Positions 1 through 7,955 of a DNA stretch of 20,629 nt are shown one piece after another. The stretch lies in the NCBI GenBank assembly GCA_946478645.1, contig CAMLCW010000045.1:1-20629 (forward strand), given 5' to 3'. A model generated the notes under the pieces. The model saw nothing but the letters and a program-made list of their open reading frames with translations. It ran no database searches and was not told where the DNA came from. This DNA comes from an uncultured Variovorax sp. Lineage in GTDB: Bacteria > Pseudomonadota > Gammaproteobacteria > Burkholderiales > Burkholderiaceae. The first letter of the stretch is position 1; the number at the start of each line of letters is the position of its first letter. Both the position numbers and the translations under genes were made by a program.

Positions 1-461
1 AGCGCCACGTCGGGCACCAGCGAGCGCTCCATCACGTAGGTCTCGCCGTCGAACTCGCGCAGTTCCTTGCCTTCGGCCACCTGGGTGCCGACGCCGGTCT
101 TGGTGAAGAAGGCCGGAATGCCCGCGCCGCCCGCGCGCAGCTTCTCGGCCAGCGTGCCCTGCGGCGTGAACTCGAGTGCCAGTTCGCCCGCCAGGTACTG
201 GCGCTCGAACTCCTTGTTCTCGCCCACGTACGACGCGATCATCTTCTTGATCTGGCGCGTCTCGAGCAGCTTGCCAAGGCCGAAGCCGTCGACGCCCGCG
301 TTGTTCGAGATTACGGTGAGGTTCTGCACGCCGGTGTCCTTGAGCGCCTCGATCAGCGCCTCGGGAATGCCGCACAGGCCGAAGCCGCCGACCGCGAGCA
401 TCTGCCCGTCGGCCACGACCCCCTTGAGTGCCGCGTCTGCGGAGGGATAAATCTTGTTCAC
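1..461 (-). CDS. scoA: 3-oxoacid CoA-transferase subunit A (partial, 3' end outside window)
   Basis: Subunit A of a two-subunit CoA-transferase that moves CoA from succinyl-CoA to a 3-oxoacid such as acetoacetate or 3-oxoadipate. About 153 residues are present of the roughly 230 usual for the family. The visible protein begins with an [14 protein letters not shown] stretch and carries the subunit A glycine motif [13 protein letters not shown] near residues 24-36, then [15 protein letters not shown]. The start is a GTG at 461, chosen because AAGGAG lies 5-6 bases upstream. The partner subunit B would be expected just beyond the left edge. The gene is divergent from the PAS-LuxR gene, and the palindrome between them suggests shared control. 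The exact acid substrate (acetoacetate or 3-oxoadipate) cannot be read from this fragment, so pcaI/atoD-type naming is also possible. Confidence 0.9.
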   Translation of the reverse strand, partial: MNKIYPSADAALKGVVADGQMLAVGGFGLCGIPEALIEALKDTGVQNLTVISNNAGVDGFGLGKLLETRQIKKMIASYVGENKEFERQYLAGELALEFTPQGTLAEKLRAGGAGIPAFFTKTGVGTQVAEGKELREFDGETYVMERSLVPDVA

Positions 462-513
462 TCGAACTCCTTGGTGGATGAATGGAGAGTGGGTGGAAGG
501 AAAGCCCTGAACG

Positions 514-539
514 ATACTACGTACCCGCATACGTAGTAT
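514..539. promoter_or_regulatory. Perfect palindrome, likely PAS-LuxR operator
   Basis: Two exact 10-bp inverted arms (ATACTACGTA and its complement) flank a 6-bp spacer CCCGCA. The site lies in the 97-bp gap between the divergent CoA-transferase and PAS-LuxR genes, 52 bases from the first start and 19 bases from the second. A dyad of this length between a regulator and its divergent neighbour is the usual place for a dimeric LuxR-type regulator to bind. That the neighbouring regulator binds it is inference. Confidence 0.7.
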
Positions 540-558
540 TTCGTAATGGTGACCCCCG

Positions 559-1140
559 ATGCCCGAGCGCGCGCTGCCTGAGATCGACTACCGCCTCGCC
601 TTCGAGCAGGCGCCCGTCGGCATGGTGGTGTCGCGCAACCGCGCCATCGTCGCCTGCAACCGGCGCGTGTGCGAAATTTTCGGCGCAACGCCCTCGGCGC
701 TGCTGGGGCATTCGTTCAGCATCCTGTACCCGAGCGTGGCCGAGTTCGAGCGCATCGGCAAGCGCATGGAGCCCTTTCTCAACGCCAGCGGCCACTATGC
801 CGACAACCGCATGATGAAGCGGCTCGGCGCCCTGCACGGCGCCATGGCGGGCGAGACCTTCTGGTGCCACGTCACCGGCCAGGCGCTCAACCGCGAGGCG
901 CCGCACGAAGCCGGCATCTGGACCTTCGAGGACCTGGGCGCGCGGCGCGCCGACAAGGCCGAGCTCACGCCGCGCGAGCGCGAGGTGGCGGCGCAGGTGA
1001 TGCGCGGGCTCACGTCCAAGGAGATTGGCAAAGCGCTCGGCATCAGCCACCGCACGGTCGAGCTGCACCGCGCGCGGCTGATGCGCAAGTACGCGGCCGG
1101 CACCACCGCGGAGCTGGTGCAGAAGCTGATCGCAGGCTGA
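559..1140 (+). CDS. PAS-LuxR family transcriptional regulator
   Basis: A 193-residue regulator with an N-terminal PAS sensory domain (about residues 8-125, starting [15 protein letters not shown]) and a C-terminal LuxR/GerE helix-turn-helix (about 135-191, with [22 protein letters not shown] and [17 protein letters not shown]). The recognition helix lies near residues 162-174. There is no receiver domain, so it probably senses a ligand or the redox state through PAS instead of being phosphorylated. It is divergent from the CoA-transferase gene across a perfect palindrome, so it most likely regulates that operon and perhaps itself. The ATG is preceded by a weak GGTGA five bases upstream. The effector is unknown; a metabolite of ketone-body or short-chain acyl-CoA metabolism is only a guess. 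Confidence 0.88.
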   Translation: MPERALPEIDYRLAFEQAPVGMVVSRNRAIVACNRRVCEIFGATPSALLGHSFSILYPSVAEFERIGKRMEPFLNASGHYADNRMMKRLGALHGAMAGETFWCHVTGQALNREAPHEAGIWTFEDLGARRADKAELTPREREVAAQVMRGLTSKEIGKALGISHRTVELHRARLMRKYAAGTTAELVQKLIAG

Positions 1141-1261
1141 ACATCGTTGCAGAAACGGAAACGCGGTGTCGCCGAAAGCCGTGTGCCGGGGCGCGGGCCG
1201 AGGCCTATCGTGAAGGCATGCGGGCAGTCGTCCGCAGCCACTCAGGAAAAGGAGTCTCGCC

Positions 1262-1411
1262 ATGTCCACCGCCCTTCATTCGGAACAGAGCCAGTTGCGC
1301 GCCCAGAAGCTGCCCACCGCGCGGCTGCATGCACTTGCCGCACGCCAGCTGCCCGTGGCGCTGACGCTCGGCGCCGTGATCCTGTCGGTGCTCGGGATCG
1401 ACGGGCGCTGA
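1262..1411 (+). CDS. Small single-span membrane protein, 49 residues, unknown function
   Basis: A short open frame, MSTALHSEQS to VLGIDGR, is preceded by a strong ribosome binding site, AAAAGGAG at 1247-1254, seven bases before the ATG. The N-terminal 28 residues are polar and basic. Residues 30-46 (LPVALTLGAVILSVLGI) form one hydrophobic segment long enough to cross a membrane, ending in DGR. It sits 121 bases after the PAS-LuxR gene and 20 bases from the convergent LysR stop. I recognise no family. The good Shine-Dalgarno spacing and the amphipathic-then-hydrophobic layout argue for a real gene; conservation was not tested. Confidence 0.6.
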   Translation: MSTALHSEQSQLRAQKLPTARLHALAARQLPVALTLGAVILSVLGIDGR

Positions 1412-1431
1412 CCGGCGCCGATCGCTGCGGC

Positions 1432-2376
1432 TCAGGGCAGCGGAAATCCCTCGCCGAGGGTCTCGCGCAGGTGCCCCACGAACAGGTCGACCGCGCGCGG
1501 AATGTGCAGCGAATAGGGCCGTATCGCGTAGATGCGGTCGGCGAACGCGCCCGTGGGCTGCCAGTCGGGCAGCACCTCGACCAGCTTGCCCGCCTGCAGG
1601 CCCGACTGCGCGCTGAAGTCGGGCAGGAGCGCGATGCCCAGGCCCGCCTGCGCCGCATCGCGCAGCGCTTCGCTGTTGTTGGCGGCGAGCGGCCCGGCAA
1701 TGGGCACCGTCACGCGGCCGGCCTGGCGCGCGCGCGTGTTGCGCCGTTCGAAAGACCACACATTGGTTTCCTGCCCGCGCGGATAGTGCAGGCAATCGTG
1801 GTCGGCCAGCATCGCCGGCGCCAGCGGCGTGCCCTTGCGGCGCAGGTAGGCGCGGCTGGCCACCAGCACGGAGCGCGTGTCGCACAGGCGCCAGGCCACG
1901 TGCGTGTCGGGCGGCGAGGCCGCATGCCGCACCGCCAGGTCGAAGCCCTCGGTCGCCAGCGAGCTGAGGCGGTCCGACAGCTCCATCTCGATGCGGATCG
2001 CCGGATGCGCGAGCAGAAACTCGGCCAGCCGCGGCAGCAACTGCTGCCGGCCGAGCGCCACCGGCGCGGTCACGCGCACCAGTCCGCGCGGCTCGCCCGC
2101 ATGGTCCTGCGCCTTCAGGAAGCTGTGCGCGATCTGCTCGAAGGGCTCGCGGGTCTGGTCGACCAACTGCTGGCCGGCCTCGGTGAGCCGCATGCTGCGC
2201 GTGGTGCGCCGCACCAGCGGCACGCCCGCGGCGCGCTCGAGCTCGGCGATGCGCTGGCTCATGGCGGCCTTGCTCACGCCCAGGCGCGCGGCGGCGGCGG
2301 TGTAGCTGCCCTGCTGGCCCAGCACGATGAGCCAGTGCAGATGGGTCCAGAGCGACTCGGCTTTTTGCGATTCCAT
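1432..2376 (-). CDS. LysR family transcriptional regulator
   Basis: A 314-residue LysR-type regulator. The winged helix-turn-helix fills about residues 8-66 (GSYTAAAARLGVSKAAMSQRIAELE is the HTH core). It is followed by an effector-binding domain with family-typical stretches such as VRVTAPVALGRQQLLP and FDLAVRHA, and near the end LRDAAQAGLGIALLPDF. The ATG at 2376 (MESQKAE) is preferred over an in-frame ATG 45 bases upstream, because the longer form would code through the inverted repeat at 2384-2403. It is divergent from mmsA, with 108 bases between starts, so mmsA is the obvious candidate target. It belongs to the large CrgA/DsdC-like LysR branch, and the inducer cannot be told from sequence. 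Confidence 0.93.
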   Translation of the reverse strand: MESQKAESLWTHLHWLIVLGQQGSYTAAAARLGVSKAAMSQRIAELERAAGVPLVRRTTRSMRLTEAGQQLVDQTREPFEQIAHSFLKAQDHAGEPRGLVRVTAPVALGRQQLLPRLAEFLLAHPAIRIEMELSDRLSSLATEGFDLAVRHAASPPDTHVAWRLCDTRSVLVASRAYLRRKGTPLAPAMLADHDCLHYPRGQETNVWSFERRNTRARQAGRVTVPIAGPLAANNSEALRDAAQAGLGIALLPDFSAQSGLQAGKLVEVLPDWQPTGAFADRIYAIRPYSLHIPRAVDLFVGHLRETLGEGFPLP

Positions 2377-2383
2377 GGCTGCA

Positions 2384-2403
2384 TTGTTCACTATGGCGAA
2401 CAA
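2384..2403. promoter_or_regulatory. Inverted repeat, candidate LysR operator
   Basis: TTGTTC, eight bases, then its exact complement GAACAA. It contains a LysR-like T-N(x)-A dyad and lies just upstream of the LysR start, in the shared region with mmsA. A further GTTC at 2407-2410 could form a second half-site with the right arm. Its role in autoregulation and mmsA control is inferred from position. Confidence 0.5.
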
Positions 2404-2445
2404 ACAGTTCAATCGTGGCACCTAGGCAAGCCGCGCCCGCTTTCC

Positions 2446-2451
2446 TAGACT
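2446..2451 (+). promoter_or_regulatory. Possible -10 element for mmsA
   Basis: TAGACT lies 33 bases before the mmsA ATG. No good -35 hexamer is seen at the proper distance, which would fit an activator-dependent promoter. The same hexamer occurs before the response-regulator gene at 15740-15745. Weak evidence. Confidence 0.3.
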
Positions 2452-2484
2452 GGGGCCATCGCTTCAACCCTGGCACCCCATCCC

Positions 2485-3993
2485 ATGACCACACAGATCG
2501 CGCATTTTATCGGCGGCCAGCGCACCGCCGGCGGCTCCGACCGCACGCAGGACGTCACCAACCCGGCCTCGGGCAAGGTCACCGGCAAGGTCGTGCTGGC
2601 CGGCCCGGCCGACGTCGACGCGGCCGTTGCCGCGGCCCAGGCCGCGTTCCCGAAGTGGGCCGACACGCCGCCGATCCGCCGTGCGCGCGTGATGTTCAAG
2701 TTTCTCGAGCTCTTGAACCTGCACAAGGACGAGCTCGCCCACATGATCACGGCCGAGCACGGCAAGGTCTTCACCGACGCGCAGGGCGAGGTCTCGCGCG
2801 GCATCGACATCGTCGAGTTCGCCTGCGGCATCCCGCAGCTGCTCAAGGGCGACTTCACCGACCAGGTCTCCACCGGCATCGACAACTGGACGCTGCGCCA
2901 GCCCCTGGGCGTGGTCGCGGGCATCACGCCCTTCAACTTCCCGGTGATGGTGCCGATGTGGATGTTCCCGGTGGCCATCGCCGCGGGCAACACCTTCGTG
3001 CTCAAGCCGAGCCCGACCGACCCCACGCCCTCGCTGCGCATCGCCGAGCTGCTGAAGGAAGCCGGCCTGCCCGACGGCGTGTTCAACGTGGTGCAGGGCG
3101 ACAAGGTCGCGGTCGACGCGCTGCTCGAGCACCCCGACGTCAAGGCCGTGAGCTTCGTCGGCTCGACCCCGATCGCCAACTACATCTACGAGACCGGCGC
3201 ACGCCACGGCAAGCGCGTGCAGGCGCTCGGCGGCGCGAAGAACCACATGGTGGTGATGCCTGACGCCGACATCGACCAGACCGTCGATGCGCTGATCGGC
3301 GCGGGCTACGGCTCGGCCGGCGAACGCTGCATGGCGATCAGCGTGGCGGTGCTCGTGGGCGATGCGGCCGACAAGGTCATTCCGAAGCTCATCGAGCGCA
3401 CGAAGGCGCTCAAGGTGCTCGACGGCGAGAACCTGGCGGCCGAGATGGGCCCGATCGTCACGCGCGCGGCGCACGAGCGCATCACCGGCTACATCGCACT
3501 GGGCGAGAAGGAAGGCGCGAAGCTGCTGGTCGACGGCCGCCAGTTCGACGGCAACACCGCGGGTGCGGGCTGCGGCGACGGTTTCTGGATGGGCGGCACG
3601 CTGTTCGACCACGTCACGCCCGAGATGCGCATCTACAAGGAAGAGATCTTCGGCCCGGTGCTCTCTTGCGTGCGGGTCGCGAACTTCCAGCAAGCCATCG
3701 ACCTGGTCAACGACCACGAGTTCGGCAACGGCGTGAGCTGCTTCACGCGCGACGGCAACGTGGCGCGCGAGTTCGGCCGCCGCATCCAGGTGGGCATGGT
3801 CGGCATCAACGTGCCGATCCCGGTGCCGATGGCCTGGCACAGCTTTGGCGGCTGGAAGCGCTCGCTGTTCGGCGACATGCATGCCTACGGCGAAGAAGGC
3901 GTGCGCTTCTACACCAAGCAGAAGTCGATCATGCAGCGCTGGCCCGAAAGCACGCCCAAGGGCGCCGAGTTCGTGATGCCCACGGCCAAGTAG
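2485..3993 (+). CDS. mmsA: CoA-acylating methylmalonate-semialdehyde dehydrogenase
   Basis: A 502-residue aldehyde dehydrogenase, the normal length for MmsA. It oxidises methylmalonate semialdehyde (and malonate semialdehyde) with NAD+ and CoA to propionyl-CoA (or acetyl-CoA) in valine, thymine and inositol breakdown. Family signatures are visible: [21 protein letters not shown] with the oxyanion-hole Asn near residue 151, [36 protein letters not shown], and the nucleophile Cys282 in [10 protein letters not shown]. The C-terminal [19 protein letters not shown] stretch is typical. No clear Shine-Dalgarno precedes the ATG. No mmsB (3-hydroxyisobutyrate dehydrogenase) follows; the next gene is an unrelated methyltransferase. 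The divergent LysR gene is the likely regulator. Confidence 0.95.
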   Translation: MTTQIAHFIGGQRTAGGSDRTQDVTNPASGKVTGKVVLAGPADVDAAVAAAQAAFPKWADTPPIRRARVMFKFLELLNLHKDELAHMITAEHGKVFTDAQGEVSRGIDIVEFACGIPQLLKGDFTDQVSTGIDNWTLRQPLGVVAGITPFNFPVMVPMWMFPVAIAAGNTFVLKPSPTDPTPSLRIAELLKEAGLPDGVFNVVQGDKVAVDALLEHPDVKAVSFVGSTPIANYIYETGARHGKRVQALGGAKNHMVVMPDADIDQTVDALIGAGYGSAGERCMAISVAVLVGDAADKVIPKLIERTKALKVLDGENLAAEMGPIVTRAAHERITGYIALGEKEGAKLLVDGRQFDGNTAGAGCGDGFWMGGTLFDHVTPEMRIYKEEIFGPVLSCVRVANFQQAIDLVNDHEFGNGVSCFTRDGNVAREFGRRIQVGMVGINVPIPVPMAWHSFGGWKRSLFGDMHAYGEEGVRFYTKQKSIMQRWPESTPKGAEFVMPTAK

Positions 3994-4035
3994 GCAGCAA
4001 GCGCGCCGTTCCTTCGCGAAGGGGGCAGAACCTAA

Positions 4036-4072
4036 AGTCTGACTTGCCGCCGGGCGCGGCAGCGGCCAGACT
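4036..4072. other. Two-part stem-loop between mmsA and the methyltransferase gene
   Basis: An outer stem AGTCTG/CAGACT (4036-4041 with 4067-4072) encloses an inner stem TGCCGC/GCGGCA (4045-4050 with 4056-4061) closed by a five-base loop. A separate self-complementary 12-mer, CCTTCGCGAAGG, lies at 4011-4022. Neither is followed by a T run, so a classic intrinsic terminator is not shown. They may slow or end mmsA transcription, or structure the leader of the next gene. Confidence 0.35.
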
Positions 4073-4097
4073 GGGGCATGCCTTCGTTCGATCGACC

Positions 4098-4946
4098 ATG
4101 ACCCGGGGCAACGCCGTGCGGCGCCTGGCCGCGGTGCCTTCCACGCTGCGCATTCCGCTCGCGGCGCGCGCGTCCGGCGACACGATGTTTCCGCAGCTCG
4201 CGGTGCGCGACGCCTATGCCGCCTCGATCCTCGAAAGGATCCGCGACGACGGTGACGCGCTGCCCGAGGACCGGACCACGATCTACGGCATCCTCAAGCG
4301 CACGCGCCACCTGCGCGCGTTGGCGCAGCAGTTCTTCCAGCGCCATCCGGGCGCCCGGGCGGTGAACATGGGCTGCGGCCTGAGCCACTACTTCCAGTGG
4401 CTCGACGACGGGGAATGCCGGCTCACCGATGCCGACCTGCCCGAAGTGCTCGACCTGCGCCGCGAGTTGATCCCCAGGCTCGGCCCGCGCCACGACGAGC
4501 GCGCGCTCGACCTCGCGCAGCCCGACTGGTGGGAACAGCTGGCGCTGCCCGCGCGCCGGCGCCGCGGTGCGCAGCCGGTGTTCCTCTTCTCCGAGGGCGT
4601 GCTGATGTACCTGAAGCCGGCGCAGGTGCATGCGGTGCTCGCCACCTTCGGCGAACGTGCGCCCGCGGGGTCGGTGCTGGCCTTCGATGCGATCTGCTGG
4701 CTCGGCGTGGGCCAGGCGGCGCGGCATCCTTCGGTGCGCGCCACCGGCGCCGAGTTTCTCTGGGGCGTGCGCCGTCCCACCGAGCTCGCCGAGGCCCATC
4801 CGCGCCTGCGGCTGGCCGCCACCCACCGCCTCCTCGAGGGCGCCGGCCTGCCCTATTCACTGTTCGGGACGTTCGCGATGCTGCTGTTCGGCGTACCGGC
4901 CTATGCCGTGTACGCGCTGGAGGCCGTCGACGGGCCCGAAACATAA
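4098..4946 (+). CDS. SAM-dependent methyltransferase, leucine carboxyl methyltransferase (LCM/TcmP-like) family
   Basis: A 282-residue class I methyltransferase. The SAM-binding glycine motif is VNMGCGLSHYFQWL at residues 89-102, followed by the acidic loop LTDADLPEVLDLRREL. The post-II signature SEGVLMYLKP is at 165-174, and FDAICWLGV follows a strand near 196. This arrangement matches the LCM family, which includes O-methyltransferases of the TcmP type, although members near primary metabolism rarely have known substrates. The ATG at 4098 is used because the open frame upstream overlaps mmsA in another frame. The gene starts 104 bases after mmsA, so co-transcription is possible but not evident. 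The methyl acceptor is unknown. Confidence 0.82.
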   Translation: MTRGNAVRRLAAVPSTLRIPLAARASGDTMFPQLAVRDAYAASILERIRDDGDALPEDRTTIYGILKRTRHLRALAQQFFQRHPGARAVNMGCGLSHYFQWLDDGECRLTDADLPEVLDLRRELIPRLGPRHDERALDLAQPDWWEQLALPARRRRGAQPVFLFSEGVLMYLKPAQVHAVLATFGERAPAGSVLAFDAICWLGVGQAARHPSVRATGAEFLWGVRRPTELAEAHPRLRLAATHRLLEGAGLPYSLFGTFAMLLFGVPAYAVYALEAVDGPET

Positions 4947-5120
4947 ACCTACAAATCTTTCAAGATCGGCGCCCGTCCGGCTGCAAAAGCGCGGGTTGGC
5001 TGACGCGGCGGCGCCCGGGCAGCAGGCATGCTCGCTGCTTCAGGGCGTGCTGCAGCATTGTGCTGCCTCGGCCTGCCACACTCTCCCCTTTCCAATCCGC
5101 ACGAAACGACGCCAACCTAC

Positions 5121-6719
5121 ATGCTCGATCGCCGATCCTTCCTCGCCGCAGGTGGTGCCGCCGCCGCACTCGCCGCCCTTGGACTGCCCGAAGAGGCACT
5201 GGCCGCCAATGGCCTGCAGCTGAGCCAGCCCTCGCCCTTTTCGTTCGACGGCCTCGTGGCCCATGCCCGGCGTCTGGCCGGCCAGTCCTACGCCGGCCCC
5301 AAGCCGCTGGCGCCCGAAGTGCTCGAGAAGATCGACTACGACGCCCACGGCAAGATCCGCTTCGACCCCGCCAACGCCCTGTTCCGCGACGGCCCCGGCG
5401 CATTTCCCGTCACCTTCTTCCACCTGGGCCGCTTCTTCCAGGTGCCGGTTCGCATGCACGTGCTCGAAAACGCCGGCGGCGACATGTTCGCGCGCGAGGT
5501 GCGCTACAACCCTTCGTATTTCTCGATGCCGCCCGACAGCCCCGCGCGCGCGCTGCCCGCGGGCGCCGGCTTCGCGGGCTTCCGCCTGCAGGAAAGCCGC
5601 TTCGGCGACCAGTCCAAGCTCGACTGGCAGAAGAACGACTGGGTGGCTTTCCTGGGCGCCTCGTACTTCCGCGCGATCGGCGAGCTCTACCAGTACGGCC
5701 TCTCGGCCCGCGGCATCGCGCTCGACGTGGCGGTACCCGAAAAGCCCGAGGAATTCCCCAACTTCACGCGCTTCTACTTCGAAACGCCCGCGGCCGACAA
5801 CACCACCTCGATGACCGTCTACGCGCTGCTCGAAGGGCCGAGCGTCACGGGTGTCTTCAAGTTCGTCATGCAGCGCGGCAAGGCGGTCATCATGGACATC
5901 GATTCGCGCATCTTCCTGCGCCGCGACGTCGCGCGCCTCGGCCTGGTGCCGCTGACCTCGATGTACTGGTACTCGGAAACCGTGAAGCCCACCGCCATCG
6001 ACTGGCGCCCCGAAGTGCACGACTCCGACGGCCTCGCGATCTGGAACGGCGCGGGCGAGCGCATCTGGCGCCCGCTCAACAACCCGACGCAGACGCGCGC
6101 CTCGGCCTTCGCCGACACGCGCCCGCGCGGCTTCGGCCTGCTGCAGCGCGACCGGGCCTTCGACAACTACCAGGACGGCGTCAACTACGAGAAGCGCCCG
6201 AGCCTCTGGATCGAGCCGCTCGGCGACTGGGGCGAAGGCTCGGTGCAACTGATCGAGATCCCGACCGACGACGAGATCCACGACAACGTCGTCGCCTTCT
6301 GGGTGCCCAAGGCCGAAGCCAAGGCCGGCTCGAGCTACAACCTCAAGTACCGGCTGCACTGGACCGACCAGGAGCCGTTTCCGTCGCCGCTCGCACGCTG
6401 CGTGGCCACGCGCATCGGCCGCGGCGGCCAGCCGGGCCAGCCGCGGCCGGCGGGCGTGCGCAAGTTCATGGTCGAGTTCGTCGGCCAACCGCTGACCACC
6501 GTGCCCTTCGGCGTCAAGCCCGAACTCGTGCTGACCGCACCGCGCGGCAAGTTCTCTTACGTCTTTGCCGAGGCGGTGCCCAATGGCGTGCCGGGCCACT
6601 GGCGCGCGCAGTTCGACTTCACGCCCGAAGGCACCGAGCCCATCGACATGCGGCTCTACCTGAAGAACGGCGACCAGACGCTGACCGAAACCTGGCTCTA
6701 CCAGTTCCAGCCGGGCTGA
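5121..6719 (+). CDS. opgD: Glucan biosynthesis protein D (periplasmic, Tat-exported)
   Basis: A 532-residue OpgD/OpgG family protein that shapes osmoregulated periplasmic glucans. The N-terminus has a twin-arginine signal, DRRSFL at residues 3-8, then an alanine-rich stretch and a likely cleavage after ALA near residue 28; Tat export is characteristic of OpgD rather than OpgG. Recognisable family blocks include YDAHGKIRFDP, FPVTFFHLGRFF, FAGFRLQ, FLGASYFRAIG, YGLSARGIALD, LTSMYWYSE, RPEVHDSDGL and RDRAFDNYQD. E. coli OpgD has been reported as a beta-1,2-glucanase; whether that activity holds here is not shown. No glucosyltransferase opgH is adjacent. The start at 5121 is chosen because it places the Tat motif at the N-terminus. 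Confidence 0.93.
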   Translation: MLDRRSFLAAGGAAAALAALGLPEEALAANGLQLSQPSPFSFDGLVAHARRLAGQSYAGPKPLAPEVLEKIDYDAHGKIRFDPANALFRDGPGAFPVTFFHLGRFFQVPVRMHVLENAGGDMFAREVRYNPSYFSMPPDSPARALPAGAGFAGFRLQESRFGDQSKLDWQKNDWVAFLGASYFRAIGELYQYGLSARGIALDVAVPEKPEEFPNFTRFYFETPAADNTTSMTVYALLEGPSVTGVFKFVMQRGKAVIMDIDSRIFLRRDVARLGLVPLTSMYWYSETVKPTAIDWRPEVHDSDGLAIWNGAGERIWRPLNNPTQTRASAFADTRPRGFGLLQRDRAFDNYQDGVNYEKRPSLWIEPLGDWGEGSVQLIEIPTDDEIHDNVVAFWVPKAEAKAGSSYNLKYRLHWTDQEPFPSPLARCVATRIGRGGQPGQPRPAGVRKFMVEFVGQPLTTVPFGVKPELVLTAPRGKFSYVFAEAVPNGVPGHWRAQFDFTPEGTEPIDMRLYLKNGDQTLTETWLYQFQPG

Positions 6720-6761
6720 GCGCTGTGAACGAACCGGCTAGGAGCGGCGGCGCTGCGGGCG

Positions 6762-7211
6762 TCAGCCGACGAAGTCGTCCACGCACTTCCACATCACGTC
6801 GGCCCGGCTGACGCCGGCGAGCATGCCCGCGGGGTCGGGAAAGCACTCGCCGCGCGTGACGCGGGCCGTTCGCCCCCACCCATTGAACCGGCCGGCCTGC
6901 GGATGGTCGTCGGCAACCCGGGCGAGCCATAGCCCCGAATGCGGGCATGGCATGTGGCCGTGAACCCATTCCGCGCCGGCTGCCGTGCCGGCCGTCGAGG
7001 GTTCGGGGGCGTTGTGTTCGTGGCTGTTGGCGAGCGTGACGAAAGCCGCGGCCAGGGCGCCGGCCACGACGCCGATCGCCCCGCCTGCGGCTGCGTACAA
7101 GACCCCGAGCGCAGCGCCGGCGGCATCGGCCGCGTCATGGCAACCGCAGATCGAATGGCCGGCGAACGCGCCGATCACGGTGCCCGCGATCGAGAATGCC
7201 AGCCAGGTCAT
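6762..7211 (-). CDS. Cys/His-rich glycine-zipper membrane protein, unknown function
   Basis: A 149-residue protein starting MTWLAFSIAG. The ATG at 7211 has GGGAGG five bases upstream. Residues 5-19 and about 30-61 are hydrophobic and rich in small residues, with GxxxG-like spacing (AGAALGVLYAAAGGAIGVVAGALAAA) that suggests tightly packed membrane helices. Metal-type ligands cluster around them: H19, C22, C24, H25 between the helices, H64 and H66 just after, and HGHMPCPH at 84-91. The C-terminal part (WGRTARVTRGECF to WKCVDDFVG) is soluble and unlike anything I recognise. The neighbours opgD and the FKBP gene are both envelope proteins. Metal binding is inferred from residue clustering only. 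Confidence 0.6.
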   Translation of the reverse strand: MTWLAFSIAGTVIGAFAGHSICGCHDAADAAGAALGVLYAAAGGAIGVVAGALAAAFVTLANSHEHNAPEPSTAGTAAGAEWVHGHMPCPHSGLWLARVADDHPQAGRFNGWGRTARVTRGECFPDPAGMLAGVSRADVMWKCVDDFVG

Positions 7212-7419
7212 CCGGGCCTCCCTTGCCGGGGCAGGCCGCCGAGTGTGCACATGTCGTTGATCTCCCGCCGCGTCCCCCGGGACACGCCGGCGCATTATGG
7301 GAGGGCGAGAAACGAGAAGGTCCTTCGTCCACCCGCAACGCGCGACGCCGATGCGCGCGGCGTGACGGACTGCACACTCTTTCCTGCGCGGCCGGGCCGA
7401 TGGCCGCCGCGCGCGCGGG

Positions 7420-7845
7420 CTAGCGCTTCTTGACCGATACCAGCTCGACCTCGAAGTTGAGCGTCGCGTTCGGCGGGATCACGCCGCCCGCGCCGCGCGC
7501 ACCGTAGGCGATCGCGGGCGGGCAGGTCAGCTTGGCCTTGCCGCCGGGCTTCATCTTCTGCACGCCTTCGGTCCAGCACGGGATCACGCCGTTGAGCGGA
7601 AATTCGGTCGGCTCGCCGCGGCTGTAGGAGCTGTCGAACTCCTTGCCGCTGTCGGGGAAGGTGCCGCGGTAGTGCACCTTGACCACGTCGGTCGCGGCGG
7701 GCGATGCGCCGCTGCCTTCCTTGAGCGACTGGTAGACCAGGCCGCTCGCGGTGGTGACGGGTGCCGACTGGGCCCATGCGGTGGCGACCGCGCAGAGCGA
7801 AACCAGGGCGGCACAAAGGAGCGACGACGAAGAGGAAGACTTCAC
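7420..7845 (-). CDS. Exported FKBP-type peptidyl-prolyl cis-trans isomerase
   Basis: A 141-residue isomerase that speeds cis-trans isomerisation of prolyl bonds, probably in the periplasm. Residues 1-25 form a signal peptide (serine-rich start, hydrophobic core, AWA cleavage site before QSAP). A single FKBP domain fills 33-138: VKVHYRGTF, FDSSYSRGEPTEFPLNGVIP, WTEGVQKMKPGGKAKL, IAYGARGAGGVIPPNATLNFEVELV, keeping the usual active-site Tyr, Asp, Trp, Ile and Phe positions. Two cysteines, Cys90 in VIPCW and Cys108 in LTCPP, stand where many homologues have Gly and Ile/Val, and could pair. The start is a GTG with GAGGTG eight bases upstream. It is divergent from eutB; no functional link is apparent. 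Confidence 0.92.
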   Translation of the reverse strand: MKSSSSSSLLCAALVSLCAVATAWAQSAPVTTASGLVYQSLKEGSGASPAATDVVKVHYRGTFPDSGKEFDSSYSRGEPTEFPLNGVIPCWTEGVQKMKPGGKAKLTCPPAIAYGARGAGGVIPPNATLNFEVELVSVKKR

Positions 7846-7955
7846 TGGAAAACACCTCGGGGAATGGATGAAGACACCGATTATGGCGAGCGGCGCATCG
7901 CCCCTTGCCTTGGGGGTGGCGCACTGTCAACATCCACCGACCGAAGGACATCGAG

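Noticed and set aside
2464..3882. Long open frame on the minus strand opposite mmsA, and similar long frames opposite opgD (5040-6599), eutB (8487-9476) and ETF-QO (up to 20628).
   Set aside because: They are antisense frames kept open by high GC. Their translations are Arg/Ala/Val/His-rich, match no family, and oppose clearly recognisable genes.
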